NCBI GenBank assembly: GCA_021464245.1
Contig: JADCRB010000069.1
Location: forward strand, 4,478,395-4,542,394
Reading direction: 5' to 3'
DNA from: Carallia brachiata
Taxonomy: Eukaryota; Streptophyta; Magnoliopsida; Malpighiales; Rhizophoraceae
Length of the DNA stretch: 64,000 bases
Position numbers and translations under genes: made by a program. Under the pieces are notes generated by a model that was not told the DNA's origin, did not search any database, and worked only from the letters and a program-made list of their open reading frames with translations. Positions 22,695-35,881 of the stretch are shown piece after piece. How positions within the stretch are numbered: the stretch's first letter is position 1; each line of letters starts with the position of its first letter.

Positions 22695-24004
22695 GTATTA
22701 TTGAATTCTACGTTTAAACTCAATGTTAATAAGTTTAAAACTCAGAGCACATAAAGTACAATATCTCTGACATATCTAAAATCCAAAGCACAAGAAACAC
22801 AATATCTCTATACATTAATACGAGAACTCAAACTTCTACCAATATAAAGAAAAACTTACTTAATTACCGATCAAATTATTATTTCAAGTGATAATATAAC
22901 TTTGATTAAGGATATAAGAATTGTGGGTCCTGTATTATCATTTTAACTTAAAAAATTAAGTGTGAGTGACCAAGATTTATAACAAAAGGGAAAGCTTTAC
23001 GTAAATTTAGAAAATAAAATCCTCTAATACCGTCATTAACGAGAAAATCCCATATAAGGGAGAGAGAAAAATGTTCACTTTTTTTTTATTTTTCCATAAC
23101 TTTGCCTTTGAACAGAAGAGCCAGCACAAAACGAGAGAGAGAGAAAAAAAAAATGCAAGAATCAGCATTAATTATTTTACTATTTGGGAATTCCAAGTAT
23201 CCTGGTTTAATTAAATATATAAATAGAGGCAACGGCACTTAAATTCATTCCAAATTAAATGGGAAAAAAAAAGCCTGGGTGCTAAGAATCAACATTAACT
23301 ATATTATGTTATTGGCACTGTAAATTCTTTCCAAATTAAATGGGCAAAAAGAAGCTAAGGAGCCAAAATTCAACGTTAATTACTTTTTTTTAATATCCTG
23401 TACATTGAATTGATTTAATTTAGAGACAGGATTTCAATAGATTTGCGCTCACCGCTTATATTCGGATTTTATAACCGTCACGACTTGCCAGCCCCGTGGA
23501 CAAGCAGGTTTAATAAAATAGAAATTGTAGATTACTTTTAACCGGACAATCATAAACACGTAATAACACAAGTTGTTGAATAGTTATAATTTAAAAAAAA
23601 AAAAAAGGAATGTCAATTGTTGTGTTTGATTTCAAAAAATTAGTTTGCAAAAATAGAATTTTACAGATTCGTAAAAAAAAATTATATTTGATTTCACCCG
23701 AAACAGGATGTGGATCTCTATTTATGGATTTATTGAGGAACAAACTATGACAGATTTAGTAAAGGTTATCGAAAGGCCTTTTGAGAATCTGAGAATCAGA
23801 GCGTATGTTTATCTCTACCGAATAATTACGACTGAATTTGAATTTATAACTTCGCAAAGATGCGATTGAATTTTTATTACTAAACTACAAGATTAATGAT
23901 AATTGTTAATTGTTATATGATAGACTACGTGTTTCAACTATCCTGTTAAATTTTTTTTTAATATATATTATTCAATTAAAAGTAAGTTATGTAATAGGAA
24001 TAAT
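22695..24004. other. Spacer with short degenerate repeats
   Basis: At 23155-23400 a phrase 'aatcaacattaa.ta' recurs about every 100-120 bases (near 23161, 23287 and 23368), alternating with 'ttccaaattaaatggg' (23250, 23329). Parts resemble 13460-13690. No gene recognised. Confidence 0.45.
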
Positions 24005-24305
24005 ATTGACTTAAATCTTAAATTTTTATAATTAAATTTTAAACTTTTTAACATTTTCAATAAAGTTTATAATTTTTAGATTTGTTACAATCGAGTCTTT
24101 TAGTTAGTTTGATCGTTAAAAATGTATTTGATATAACGAATTTAGAAAGTATTTAAATTAAAAATCAAATATATTTTTAACGATGAAATAGAGTGAAGAA
24201 TTCGATTATAAAGATCTTGAAGATATAAAATTTAATTAAAAATATTCAAAAGTTTTAAACTCAACTATAAGATTTATAAAAATTTAAAATTTAAATGAGT
24301 ATTAT
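24005..24305. mobile_element. Inverted-repeat element (MITE-like)
   Basis: The left part ('cttaaatcttaaatttttat', 'aaattttaaact', 'gatcgttaaaaat') matches the reverse complement of the right part over about 120 bp. It resembles the element at 63118-63545. Target duplication not resolved. Confidence 0.55.
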
Positions 24306-24540
24306 TTATTATTAATGTAACTCATAAAATAAAAATAATAAAACAGATTTTTTTTTAATGTTTAAAAAGGATCAAGCTTATAATCTATCCTTATGTAAAA
24401 AAAAAAAGAGATTTATAAAAGTTAAAGTTTAAACCATTAATCACTCACTCACACATAATATCTGATAACTGTTAAACTACACCTTAGTTTATGCTAATTC
24501 TCTCTCTCCCCTCTTTTTTTAGCGAAAATTAAACTGGAAA

Positions 24541-25003
24541 CTTGAGAATCAGAGTAAAAGAAAAAACTTGAGAATCGGAGCAGGAATATCGGAGAACTCT
24601 CGAACTGGAGGGTTCAGAAAGATTAAGGATAGATGATCACAAGCCACTCAGGTAACTTTCATGTCTGCTGTGCATATTGATTTGAAGCCATACTTTGATT
24701 ATCGTGGACTCATCTTCCACTATTTGGAAGACTATTTGGGCCCCGTTTCCATTATATATAAAAAAAGAAAGGGCTTCTAATCTGTCGCCAATCACATGTG
24801 ATTGGTTATGTTATGTTGGATTGGAATCTTAAATTAGAATTTCCAAGTTCATCAATCCCATCTTTCAATTGAATTTATCATCTTTGTTGGTTATCTAAGA
24901 TTGATTGATTGGTAATGTTATGATTTCTTCGCTGGGTCGCTGAAAATTACTAGCTTTTTTATATTTGATTTAGAGTTTGGAAATTCACTGATTTATCTTC
25001 TAG
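24541..25003 (+). promoter_or_regulatory. 5' leader exon and leader intron of the 25-kb F-box gene
   Basis: The leader exon ends ...CCACTCAG at 24651. The intron runs 24652 (GTAACTTTC) to 25003 (atcttctag), 15 bases before the ATG. Both sites are shared with the 12-kb paralogue. Confidence 0.55.
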
Positions 25004-25018
25004 ATTAACTTGCAAGAG

Positions 25019-26219
25019 ATGACGAGTATCCCACCAAAAAATGGAGAAGACAGAAGGGACTGGTCAAATTTACCGGTGCTTCTTCTGTGGATGATTAAGG
25101 ACAAGTTGCCATTTATTGACAATTTGATGGTAGCACTTGTCTGCAAGCGTTGGTATTGTGCCTCTAAGATGTATCCCACAGAGAAATTGCAAGGTGCTGT
25201 TTGCAGATCAATGTGGTTGATGCGCATCAATTACGGGGACAAATGCTGGACAGATGGGCAACTTACCAATTCGTATACTGGGAAGAAATATTTCGTGGGA
25301 TCAGCGCATTGCGATGGTGATTATTCTACTGCCACCATGGTCCTTTGCTCCGAGAAAGGATGGTTGCTATTAGCTACTCCGTTTTATCCAAACCCAGAAA
25401 ACAGAAACTGGGCATTGCCAAGCTCGCCAATGTTCTTGGTTAACCCTTTTGCCAAGCAACAGTATGATTTGCCGACTGCAGTGTCTGAGCATGAGAATTA
25501 TATACTCTTTACTCCACATTTGGCTGCGGTTTCAACAGTTGATGGGATTCCTCATTGTGTAGTCATTGGTCAGCTTGATGAGGGAAACTTTAACCTTCAA
25601 TCACTCCAATTCATTCTTAAAATTGCACAACCAAATGGTAAGGAATGGAGAACGTACACATATCGCTATGGAGATGAAGAATATTACTCCATGGATTGTT
25701 GGCCTCGTATGCTCATTAGAAGCAATCATGTATATCTAATCGATAGATGGGGGCGGACTCTTGCTTTTGATATCATTGGAGCTACATGGACCAATATTGT
25801 AAAACACAAGGGCGAACGGAACACATACAGAAATCCTGTAGTACAGTCTGATGGAGCAATCATAAGGATGTTATTGAAGAGGGACTCTGTTGATGATCCC
25901 AAACGAATAACTCATTTTATGTTCCACAAGCTTAATGAATGAAGATGAAGGAACGTGGGTTAACTTGGACCACAATGAATTAGAAGGTAAATGCTGGTAT
26001 TTGGCTGGGTGCAATGACTACTTTGTAGCAAAAGATATGGGGAAAACAGAGGTCTACCATTTGGAATTCGAGACACTTCTCAAGGGAAAGGAAGGAAATT
26101 ATTACCTGGACACATATACACTGAACATGCTTGGCGGAGGTTCTACCCAAATGGTTTCAAGATATCGACTGGATGCAGATGCCGTAAAGGATCACATGAT
26201 TTGGGTCGACTTGGGTTGA
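25019..26219 (+). pseudogene. F-box/DUF295 gene with 4-bp duplication near the 3' end
   Basis: ATG 25019 (MTSIPPKNGE, matching the paralogue's MTSISEKSG start) opens 307 codons to TGA at 25942. The F-box-like region is residues about 17-50 (WSNLPVLLLWMIKDKLPF...VCKRWYCAS), followed by propeller motifs SEKGWLLLATP, VNPFAKQQYDLP, GKEWRTYTYRYG, NHVYLIDRWGRTLAFD. At 25932-25939 the tetranucleotide AATG is duplicated (AATGAATGAAG), where the 12-kb paralogue has a single copy. The frame shifts there, and the last 91 residues (DEGTWVNLDHNE ... IWVDLG) continue in another frame to 26219. Repaired, it would be about 398 aa. The 307-aa form keeps F-box and most of the propeller, so residual function is possible. 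An SCF-adaptor role is inferred from the family. Confidence 0.8.
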
Positions 26220-26806
26220 TCAGACTCCTGAGTCTTTGTTAATTTGCACCTATCGTGCATGGTATGGGACTATCTGCATATCTTAATTTGAACCGATTTG
26301 TGTTTATCAAATTATGGGTACTATATATTCTTTTTTTTTTTTTTTGCTGCTTTGCTGTATGTTATAAGACGGATTCAGATATGGACTACCCCATTATTTA
26401 AGAAATCAATGCACCCCCATGTAAAGACAATTGCAAACAGAATGTGCTGGTAGCACGAAATGTCATCCAAAAGAAAAACTAGCAATGAGTTATAGCAGCG
26501 TACTTTCCTCCCCTAAGAAGATACAAACTTCAAGCTGTAGAGGTTTATTTAAACCCTGACAAACCACTATAGTACATTTTCATTCTAGCGTCAAAGAATT
26601 CTTTGAGGAGTTCCTATAAGGGCAAAAGAATTCAACTTTAATAACTTATCTATACACTTCTAATACAGATAAAATTATGCCAACGCCGCTATTTGTCATG
26701 TAAGCCAGTTCCAATGAAAGGACTGGCATTGCATCTTCGAACTCTATATAAGCACAAGGAGGCCTTCTATCATAAAATCAAGGCATTAGCATTACTTTGT
26801 TGCTTC
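26220..26806. other. 3' flanks of two convergent genes
   Basis: Holds the 3' untranslated sequence of the plus-strand F-box gene and of the minus-strand CSLC4 gene, with a poly-T run near 26330. The stop codons of the two genes are 588 bp apart. Confidence 0.5.
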
Positions 26807-29081
26807 TCAGCTCACCTGCTCCCCAATCAAGTCCAAACCAACAACTAGAAAAGACAAGCCTTGGAACAACAAGAAGTAGAAATGAAGTCCCTGAGCAGAT
26901 AACAGGCTTCTTGCGGATGCAGTGAGCAGAAGAAAAGCAAGTGCAAGCTCCTTCCTATAAAGTTTATTTCTCTTCTTTTTCGGTGGTGCTACTCCTTCCT
27001 GTTCCTTGATTTTACTTAGCAATTCCAAACCAGAATCAGAATTCCTCCTCAGTATCTTATCTTCATTTGAAGATTTTGATTCCCTCTCAGCAAAGGCCAA
27101 TAGATCGGATTCAGATGATCTTCCTGTCTTCTTTGTCACAACCCATTCGTAAGAGCTCCCAAGCTGGAACAGTCCCGAAACCATGGCATTGAATTTTGTA
27201 ACGGACATGGTGTTCTCGAAAAGTAGGTAAGGTACCAAGAAAGGGAATGATTTTGGTGCAGGAAGAATATTCAGGAAGGACATGAAAATGGGTATATAAC
27301 AGATTACCCAAAGAGGCAGTTCAGCCTCAGGTATGAACATGGTCAATGGAAGTATGATACAAAATAGTGTGAATGAGTAAAAGGGAAGTATAAGTTTCCT
27401 TAAAAGAAAGAAAAGGAATATTAAGTTGGCCCTCTTCCACATCGATATCTGCATAGAACATATAACCAAAGGATTCAAACACATAGAATTTAAGCTTTTG
27501 GAACAAATAAGAGATCTTCATATGGAAAATTGGGCAAAAACCTTGGAAGTTATTATGGCAGGAAGGCATAAACGGAAGAGATGCATTGGACCAGAATGCC
27601 AACGATGCTGTTGCTTCTTGTAGGCTTCATAAGACTCGGGCAATTCGCAGAGCACCCTGACATCATTGAGGAATATGAATTTCCATCCATTTAAGTGTGC
27701 TCGAACAGCAATGTCCATGTCCTCAACTGTTGTTCTCTCGAGCCACCCTCCCGAATCCTCCAAGGCCTTAATTCTCCACACCCCAGCTGTTCCATTGAAC
27801 CCAAAGAAATTGAGGAAAACACCATTGACTTGTTGCTCCACCTCAAAATGGAAGCACAGATTGATGTTTTGGAGCCTTGTAAGCAAGTTCTCATCCTTGT
27901 TCACAAAGCACCAGCGAGCCTGGACCAGACCAAGTTCAGGATTTCCCTGTTAAAATGAAGACAAAAATCAGATTACACATCCACAAAATTACAAGAAATA
28001 GCATTTCCACCTTTTTGCTGCATAAAAGATATTACCTTGAAGTGAGGAACTGTTCGCTTGAGGAAATCTGGGTTTGGCTGGAAGTCTGCATCCAATATTG
28101 CAACAAATTCATAGTCTTTGACATAATCACAGGCCATAGCTGACTTCAAGTTGCCAGCTTTATATCCTGTTCTGATTAATCTATGCCTATATATTATGTT
28201 GGCCCCTTTCTGGCGCCACGATGAGACTTCATCTTGTATTAGGAGCTGAATAGCCCCATCACTTGAATCATCTAGGACTTGAATTAACAATCTGTCCCTC
28301 GGCCAATCAAGCTGGCAGGCTGCAGCAATAGACTGTGCATACACCTAAATAGAATGCAAGATCCAGTTTAGAGTCTTATGATAGGCAATGAAACAAGAAC
28401 AGAAACCAAAGAAGGATTGAAATTATATTTGGTTACCTCTCTCTCGTTGCACATCGGAATCTGAACAAGAACCATTGGGAAACAGGAAGGATCCTCAAGA
28501 TCAAAAGTGTCGCCATTAATTGTTGGCTTCAAATTCTTGTACTTGATCCAGAAGCATCCAATACATAGAACCAGACGATCGAGAGATTGAATCAAGAATA
28601 GAACGATACAAAAATTGGAAAGAGTTACCACCAATGGAGCAATATAATCAACTCTAAAAGATAACCAAGCCATATAGGACCATTGCAATAGACCCTGAAC
28701 CTCCCATGGGCGGTGTATCAGATTCAAGTTCCATTTTTTGAAGTGTGCAATAACTTCTATCACCAAAGCTATAATTGATATAAAAAGAAACACACTGATA
28801 AATCTGTACAACTTCCCTCTAGTTCTATTTTCCTCCTCAGCCATTTCGGAATAAGCAATACGTTTCTTGATCGAAGCAAACATGGCCTTGAAACCCATTG
28901 CCAGCCATGAAATGCAAGTGAGAGCCTTATAAGCTTTGAGTAGAAGAAACCACGTGAATTGCTTGGGACTCGCAGCCTTTTGTTTCTCAGGTAACAAAGG
29001 TGAATCTGAAGTATTGATTTCTACTACAGAGAAGTTGTTAGGCTTATTATCAATGGTGATGACAACTGAGCTTGGAGCCAT
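26807..29081 (-). CDS. CSLC4: Cellulose synthase-like C, xyloglucan beta-1,4-glucan synthase
   Basis: Four exons on the minus strand: 29081-28437, 28344-28036, 27946-27542 and 27448-26807, all introns GT-AG and phase 0, total 666 aa (Arabidopsis CSLC4 is about 670). Very close to CSLC4 throughout: N-terminal [30 protein letters not shown]. Membrane segments lie at about 43-62, 93-113 and 145-165, plus a C-terminal group after 455. The GT2 catalytic core has all key residues: the first Asp (LDDSSD, 240-243), DxD (DADF, 300-303), TVED (391-394) and QQHRW (430-434). It polymerises the beta-1,4-glucan backbone of xyloglucan from UDP-glucose in the Golgi, working with XXT xylosyltransferases. No frame defect. 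A TBL-type acetyltransferase lies 32 kb downstream on the plus strand. Confidence 0.96.
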
Positions 29082-29263
29082 TTTCTCTGCCTGGAATGCA
29101 GTGTCCAAAGAAAAACAGAGGAAACAGAGCAATACCCAATACCCAGACCAACCTATGGAAGATTTTAAAAGAAAAAAATCAGGGTTAAACTAGAAATTCA
29201 GAGTTGGACTTGTACAGCAGTGCAGTTGAGAAAAGAAGAAAAATAAACCCAAAAAAGAACCAG

Positions 29264-29272
29264 CTTTATATA
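29264..29272 (-). promoter_or_regulatory. Possible TATA box of CSLC4
   Basis: TATATAAAG on the minus strand, about 185 bases before the ATG, followed by a leader with no introns that I can see. A GA-rich tract lies further upstream (29395-29418). Confidence 0.45.
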
Positions 29273-29419
29273 TTTTCCACCGAATTTTGGATCTGTGAAA
29301 TCAGACCGGAAAGTGGAAACAGGATCCCACGTTTTCAGATAGAACCGTGTATTAAGGTTGACATTATATTTCAAATCAAAGATCAATGCTAGAACGAGAG
29401 AGAGAGACAGAGACAGAGC

Positions 29420-32400
29420 TCATTTTCAAATGCCTTTCTGTGAGCTACTAATAAAGGAAGGGAAGAGTCACAATCTCCACCGTGTTGAAATTGGAAGGTG
29501 TAAACTCATCTATAATAAGATAAAAATTTGGGAAGTGTGAGAGATAAACAAGACGGAAGATGTAGTGTGAAAGAGTGCGAGGTTGATGTATATATCGTTA
29601 AATAAAATGTGCAAACAATTAAAATAAAATAAGTTTATTACAACTATAGGAGCCGAGTCCAAGTAACCGCACCCTTCATGATAATCCTTCTGTGTCATAA
29701 GACCCCATTTAGTTAATCATCATTTCAATTAGAAGTTACCTGGTACCATTAATTTAAATCTAGTTGGCTTTCTATGATAGGCCGCCAACAGTTAGGTCAA
29801 TGGATATTGAATGACAACTAGGTTACAGCCAAATTGCAGAGTAAACCCACCAAAACATTTCAACTTTGTCAGGTGAACTGGGTGTCATGTGTAACTGTGG
29901 AAATTGTTATACATCCAGACATGTTTCAAAAACAATAATTTTACGCCGCCGTGAGTCCACGAAAAATGTCTCATGGTAATATCACACTATTTATTGCACG
30001 TTTATAATAATTTAATGAATAATTACGAGAAAACAAATAATTGTACCAAAAAAACAAGAATGGGTCTTAAAAAATTAAAAAAGAAACCGATATTCAATTA
30101 TCAATCATGATATTACCGCATTAGTTGGGCTTAACTTGTCTCAAGAGAAACCTATGTCCATTTAATTATAGGTCATGAATACATAAGCATATAATCCGCA
30201 GCACGCGGAAAATATGCAGTCAATCTAAGGATTTATCTTTATTAAAAAAATTTAATAATTTTTTACGATCCGAAAGTTCAGATTTTATGTGTTAACTTTG
30301 TGCTTAACATTACATGTCTATATAATTTTTTGCTTAATTAGTATTTATTGTGTGGAATGTGTTTTTTTTTTTATTTAGTATTTATTGTGTGGAATGTGTA
30401 TTTATGCCTAATAGTTTTTTTTTCTTTTAAATGATATTACACACTAGTTCATGGTTGCAAAGAAGGGCATGAGTGGTCCGCATGTCCGCCCTGGCTTGGA
30501 CGATTCTTACGTATATTCGGTTGTTCCGACCACGTCGAGTGTAAAGAATTTGGACCAACATATTAATTTTACAAATATATGTGACTGTAAAAGCTTTTAT
30601 TTATCTAAATAAATGCATTTAATTAATGTATGAGACACAACTTTTGTGTAAAATTTGTTACTATGAATATTGTGAAGTTTGTTGTTTTGTTGCCCGCAAG
30701 CACCGTTTGTTGTTTTGACAATTTCTGTGAATCAATAATTGTCCCTTTATTGATTTACCAATTGCTTAAGCTAATATAACTATTTTTAGAAAACACTTGC
30801 TAGAAGAACAAATAATGGACACATAATATTATTAATTTTAAATTCTAATATCACTATAATAGTACAATAAATGACTTGATAAAAAAAAAAAAAAGAAATT
30901 TTATTATTTTATTAATTTTATTCATGTTTATCATTGCTGTACTCATTCCTGTGATCGCGTAGTTACTTCCTACTATGTTTGACTAACAATGATTTTATTT
31001 CTTTGCATCCAGCTTGACCAATGCGTTTAGTGCGGTGTCAGTACCTGAGATCTCGTCAACGTGTTTGATTGGTTTAGCTGTCTGTTTTAAGATTTGCTCA
31101 TTAATTTTCCAGGGCATACCTAATTCTGTTAGCCGCGTGCATAGGAAAATTCTTCACCAAGCGCCTTTTGTCAGCGGTGCTTTAACCAGCAATTTTTAAG
31201 TTGTTTCAATTTTTGTCCATCTGAGGGGAAGGGATATGTATTGGAATTCACGTTGCCTATGAAAAGGGAAAATATAATAAGACTATTGTTCATAATTGAA
31301 ATTCGTGTTAAAATATTTGATAAAATATATTTATTTTTATATAATTATAAAAGGAGTCAATGATCTTTATTGTGTTTTAAAGGTATACTCTTCCAATAAT
31401 TTAGTATGACAATCCTTACTTACTGTATACAGTAAAATGACATAATTCTCGTTGATGGCTTTGTATGTATCAAATTTATTTTCTCATTTTTCAAAAAAAA
31501 AAAAAAAAAACAAAGACTCATTCCAGGAAATATTTACCGCTTCCCATTTTATTAGCTTCGAGTAGTGGCGCAGGTCTCTCAATGAAAAAAAGAGATAATA
31601 ATCATAATAATTGAAAAAAAACCAGCATTCATAATGGTGGGAAAAAAAGTGGTCTACGAGTGACTCTGAGTTCCTTACACAAAACCATCATGTTTGCTTT
31701 TGGCATGAGTGTCCAAACAACTGAAATATGTAATTGAATCCCTTATCCTTTTCATGCAAATTTTGGTTAAAAGGCAGTGTGGATCTCATAAAAACGGCCC
31801 ATTGAAACTTGAAAGTTACATTAACACTTCCAAAATATATCTAACTCCAAGTTCTGATCATCAATTCTATAAACTCGCGGAAGTCTTAGACTCTTTTTTT
31901 TTTTTTTCAAATAAGATCTATAAGAATTGTTAGAAACAATAGAGTTAAAAACAACAAAAAATAGATGCAAATAAAAATAAATAAAGATATGGAACAATGT
32001 TTAAAACGTTCTAAATACTGTCTTTAAGGATAATTTTCGTCTTTATTTTCAAATTAAGACAGTACAGTAAATCACAGTGGCTGCTCTCTCATGATACAAC
32101 AAACATTCTTACTAATGTATACTTCAAATAGCGAAGTGATAAAAATAACTCTAATCTTATTTAACCAGCAAATTCCAACAAAAATAATGTGTGCGAGAAG
32201 AAAAATGTGTGAATGGATATCATGGAGAAGAAAAAAATGATGTTTATATATTGGTTTAGACTTTCAAGTTCATAAAAACAAATAAGGGTTATAAAAGTAG
32301 ATAATAAACAGAATAATGGTAGTTAATGGCTATAACACCTGCAACGGCTAGTCTTCCAACAGTAAAAAATGATTAGTTTGACCGAAAAATTCTAAATGGT

Positions 32401-35181
32401 CTAAAAAATATTGGGCTCTACCGCGTAAAGTCGCATGCACCTGCTCATATCAGGTTTAAGACTGTATTACGCGAAACTTTTTTTTTCCATGTAGAACTCT
32501 AATCTTTTTATATACTCTCTTATTAAGTAATACTTGACTTTTATTTCTTATATGAGATTCAAATTTTTTAAAATATCTTTTTATTCTCCACCAAGAATAT
32601 AATGAAGGCTCATTGGTTGTATATAAGTCCCGACAGTTTCTTTAAAAAAAAAAAAAAGGTGAGTGAACAAATCCAATTGAGTTTGATATTTTGGACCCAA
32701 TGATACAGGGTAAGAAAGAATTCGGCTCAATAACAAAACAGTTTCGCAGTCAAATGAATTTAGATGACATATGATTATTTTTTTGTGATTCCCATGCATG
32801 TTTCCATATCAATTCTGTCATTTTGGAGTAGACTGTTATAAGCAAATGCAGAACATGGTGAAGTGGGGTCTGGAGGTATTTAAAGTATTGGGCGACAGCC
32901 CATGTGAGCCAAACTGAGACAATTTTTGGTGCAAACGCAATTTAATGAGCTTCCTCACCTCGATGGGGGTTAAAATCTGTTAGTTGATACAGTTACGCAC
33001 TGCACAGACTGTAGATTATTCAACAGTGCGCAGAGGTTAGATTTGAGTTTTCATTAAAGCACTCGAGGAATATATGGCAGCGGCTAAGGCTATGTGTCTG
33101 GTGTTTTAATGTTCTGCCATTAATACTTTATCTGGCAAATTGTACACAAAGAGACCTGAAAAAAAAGCTAAAAAAGATGGACAATGTGTGCTATGCTTTC
33201 ATTGAAAACTAATTGGAAACAAATGGAGCTCACAGATTTATGTACAGAGATGGGTGTGTATCCCAGCAACCAAGCAGTGCAAATCAAGCCTTATATTCAG
33301 CTATGCCCCACTAGAACTAGCAGTGTATATGGCAGATATTTGCACTCCAAAGCGATATTGTCTTGCAGCCTTGGCACCATCACATGCCAAATTGCTGTAC
33401 TAATAATACAAGACCCCATGTGATATGCTACCCTGGCCATGGTTGTTCGCACGAACTTTGTATAATATCACCTGGTCTAATTTTTGTGTTAGATGATAAA
33501 TGTATTAATTTTAGCCACATATTAGTGGAGGAATGGAGCTTCGGATGCTTCTGTTGAGTGGATCGGTATATTTATGCATTTTAAGTGCCATAAGTTCTGA
33601 TGCGGTAACAGATCCAATAGATCTAGAGAGTTAGTTACATATGCAAAATCAGAAGCTCAAGTAAAAAATTAAACAAAAAAATCCTGATGCGAATGATAGA
33701 CACCAGTTGACCTGACACAAATGCCAAAATAGGTGGACCAATCGGTAGAACTTCAAATTTAATGCTATAGGCATATCATTTCACTGTCAAACTAACATTA
33801 GCCGTATTAATTCAAGTGTGCCCTGACCAAAAGACAACGCCCTTTTAACATAGGTTCCCAATAAGCAAAGAAAGACGAGCACCCACAAGACAGTGAAAAG
33901 ATTATAATTTGCCATGCAAGAATAGGAACTGTTACTGTCAGAAGATAACAAACAATGTGGCAGTGCCTAAAATGTTCGTCATGGTTCTCTCACTTGTCTG
34001 TTTGGTGAGATGTCCATTTTTTGTATCAAATGTGGACCTGTAATTCAATACGGATGAATCATTGACACAACCATAGGTGCCACCGTGCTTGCATAATTGG
34101 TGATATGATGACAAATTGTCTGCTCTAGGACGGTCCAAAGATTGGTAGTATCCATAATTTTTTAAGTCTACCAAGATATTGGCTCTCTCAGCATCAACTT
34201 GAGCCTATTAGAAGGTGTTGTCCTGGTATCCAAATTCAACAAGGCCAGCCCTTTTAGCTGGTATGTTGGAAGAGATCCCAGTGGGCAGGCCTGGGCCAAT
34301 CACTTTAGGCTTAACATAATCTAGTTAGGAGGTTCTCGTGGGTTTTAGGCCCACAAACAAAATGCTTCACCACTCATCACTATCACATAGTTCAACTATC
34401 ACATCGTTCATTTTATGTGACTGATATGCAGAAAACAAAAGAAATGGGATCAGATAAAGTAATTCTACAAAATTTCTCTCTCGTTCAAACTGTCTATTTT
34501 GGTGAGAAAACCCTCCCTGTAACTTCATGAAATGGACCACTTTCCGTGGAGACTCCTGAAGCTACTATGACAATGTACACATGTTATCAATTCTTTCGCT
34601 GTATTGTTCAGAAAATCATAGGAGCCATTGCTCTGGGACTAGGAGGCCATTCCTCTCCCTTACATTTTGTACACCAGTTTACATCAAATTGTTGCTTGTT
34701 TCATGTTGGACCTAACAAGCACCTGTCAGCAACATTTTCTGTGGCAATTGTCCTCCTATCACACCAGCAGAACTAAGAACAAATTCGAAAAAAAGTTGTG
34801 TGAAGGAATGACATTTTACCGTGATTGCAAAGAACTTGTGGGCTTTCTTAAAAAGAAGAATAATGCCCTTAGGCACAGCCATACATAATATAATTCACAC
34901 TCGGAAAGAGTGAACAATCGGCCAGAGTTACCGGTGCTGTAGCAAAACTGACTGGCAGAGAGGGGTAATCGACTCCAAGTTCACCAATCCTCCTAAGCCA
35001 ATCCTGGACTATCAGCTACAGAGAAGATTGTAGGAAAGAATAATAAATGAGAGATGCAAACACTCCCTAGATACTTGGATCAGGAGACAGACATCGCCAG
35101 AGTTCTCTAGAAAGAGAGCCCACAGGACAAGTACGGAAATCTGGCATACATGCGACTCAATTACACAATAGAAATATGTTA
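29420..35181. other. Long gene-poor spacer
   Basis: About 5.7 kb without a recognisable gene. A local 23-base direct duplication ('tagtatttattgtgtggaatgtg') is at about 30340 and 30378. Between 33.1 and 35.1 kb the sequence is less AT-rich and holds several 60-80 codon frames on both strands (33184-33423, 34546-34776 plus; 34174-33938 minus), one with a Cys pair in WCTKCKGEEW on the minus strand near 34680. I see no domain; it could be a decayed gene. Confidence 0.4.
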
Positions 35182-35268
35182 TGTTACTTTTAAAGATTAA
35201 TATCTTAAATAAATCAACACTTTTATTGGAATTAACAAATATTAATCTTACAAAAGTAACAATTTAGG
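35182..35268. repeat. Small inverted repeat (hairpin)
   Basis: Arms 'gttacttttaaagattaat' and 'attaatcttacaaaagtaac' about 45 bases apart. Could be a tiny MITE or hairpin. Confidence 0.5.
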
Positions 35269-35881
35269 TTCCCTAGACACTCTTTTGAAATAAATTTACT
35301 ACGACATCAATTATAAATGGATAAAAATTATCAAAATTAATGACATGTCTCGCCTGACCGGACAAATAAAATTACACAAATATAAAACAAAATACACACA
35401 ATAGCATTGTGACAGATAAGTAGTTTATTGGGCCAAATGAATTTTTCAAGTCCAATCTACTTAATTTTTTTCAAGAGTCTTAATATATAAACATAAAAAA
35501 ATTCGTTGACACAAAATTCATATATTTATTTTTTTTTACACATTTTTTATTTTTATTAAATATTAATTTTTAATATTATTATATATTATAAATTGACAGA
35601 ATTAAAATAATTATAAAAATTTATAAAATTTACAATTAAATTCGATATACAATAAATATATCATTATCATACATAACAACTTTCATGTCCGGTCCGTCCG
35701 TGTTCAGCGATCATTCCTTTTTTCTTAAATTGAAATTACAACAACAATTAGAAGGATTAAAAAAAAACTTAAAATTAAAATTAATCGAGAGCCATGAAAT
35801 AAGATTTCGGATCGCAAACGTCCGGAATAGTGCCCTCAATAGCATTTCAGCTCAAATTGAGAATTGCAACACCGGCGCTGC

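Noticed and set aside
31014..31199. 61-codon frame
   Set aside because: Short, no homology recognised, surrounded by AT-rich spacer.
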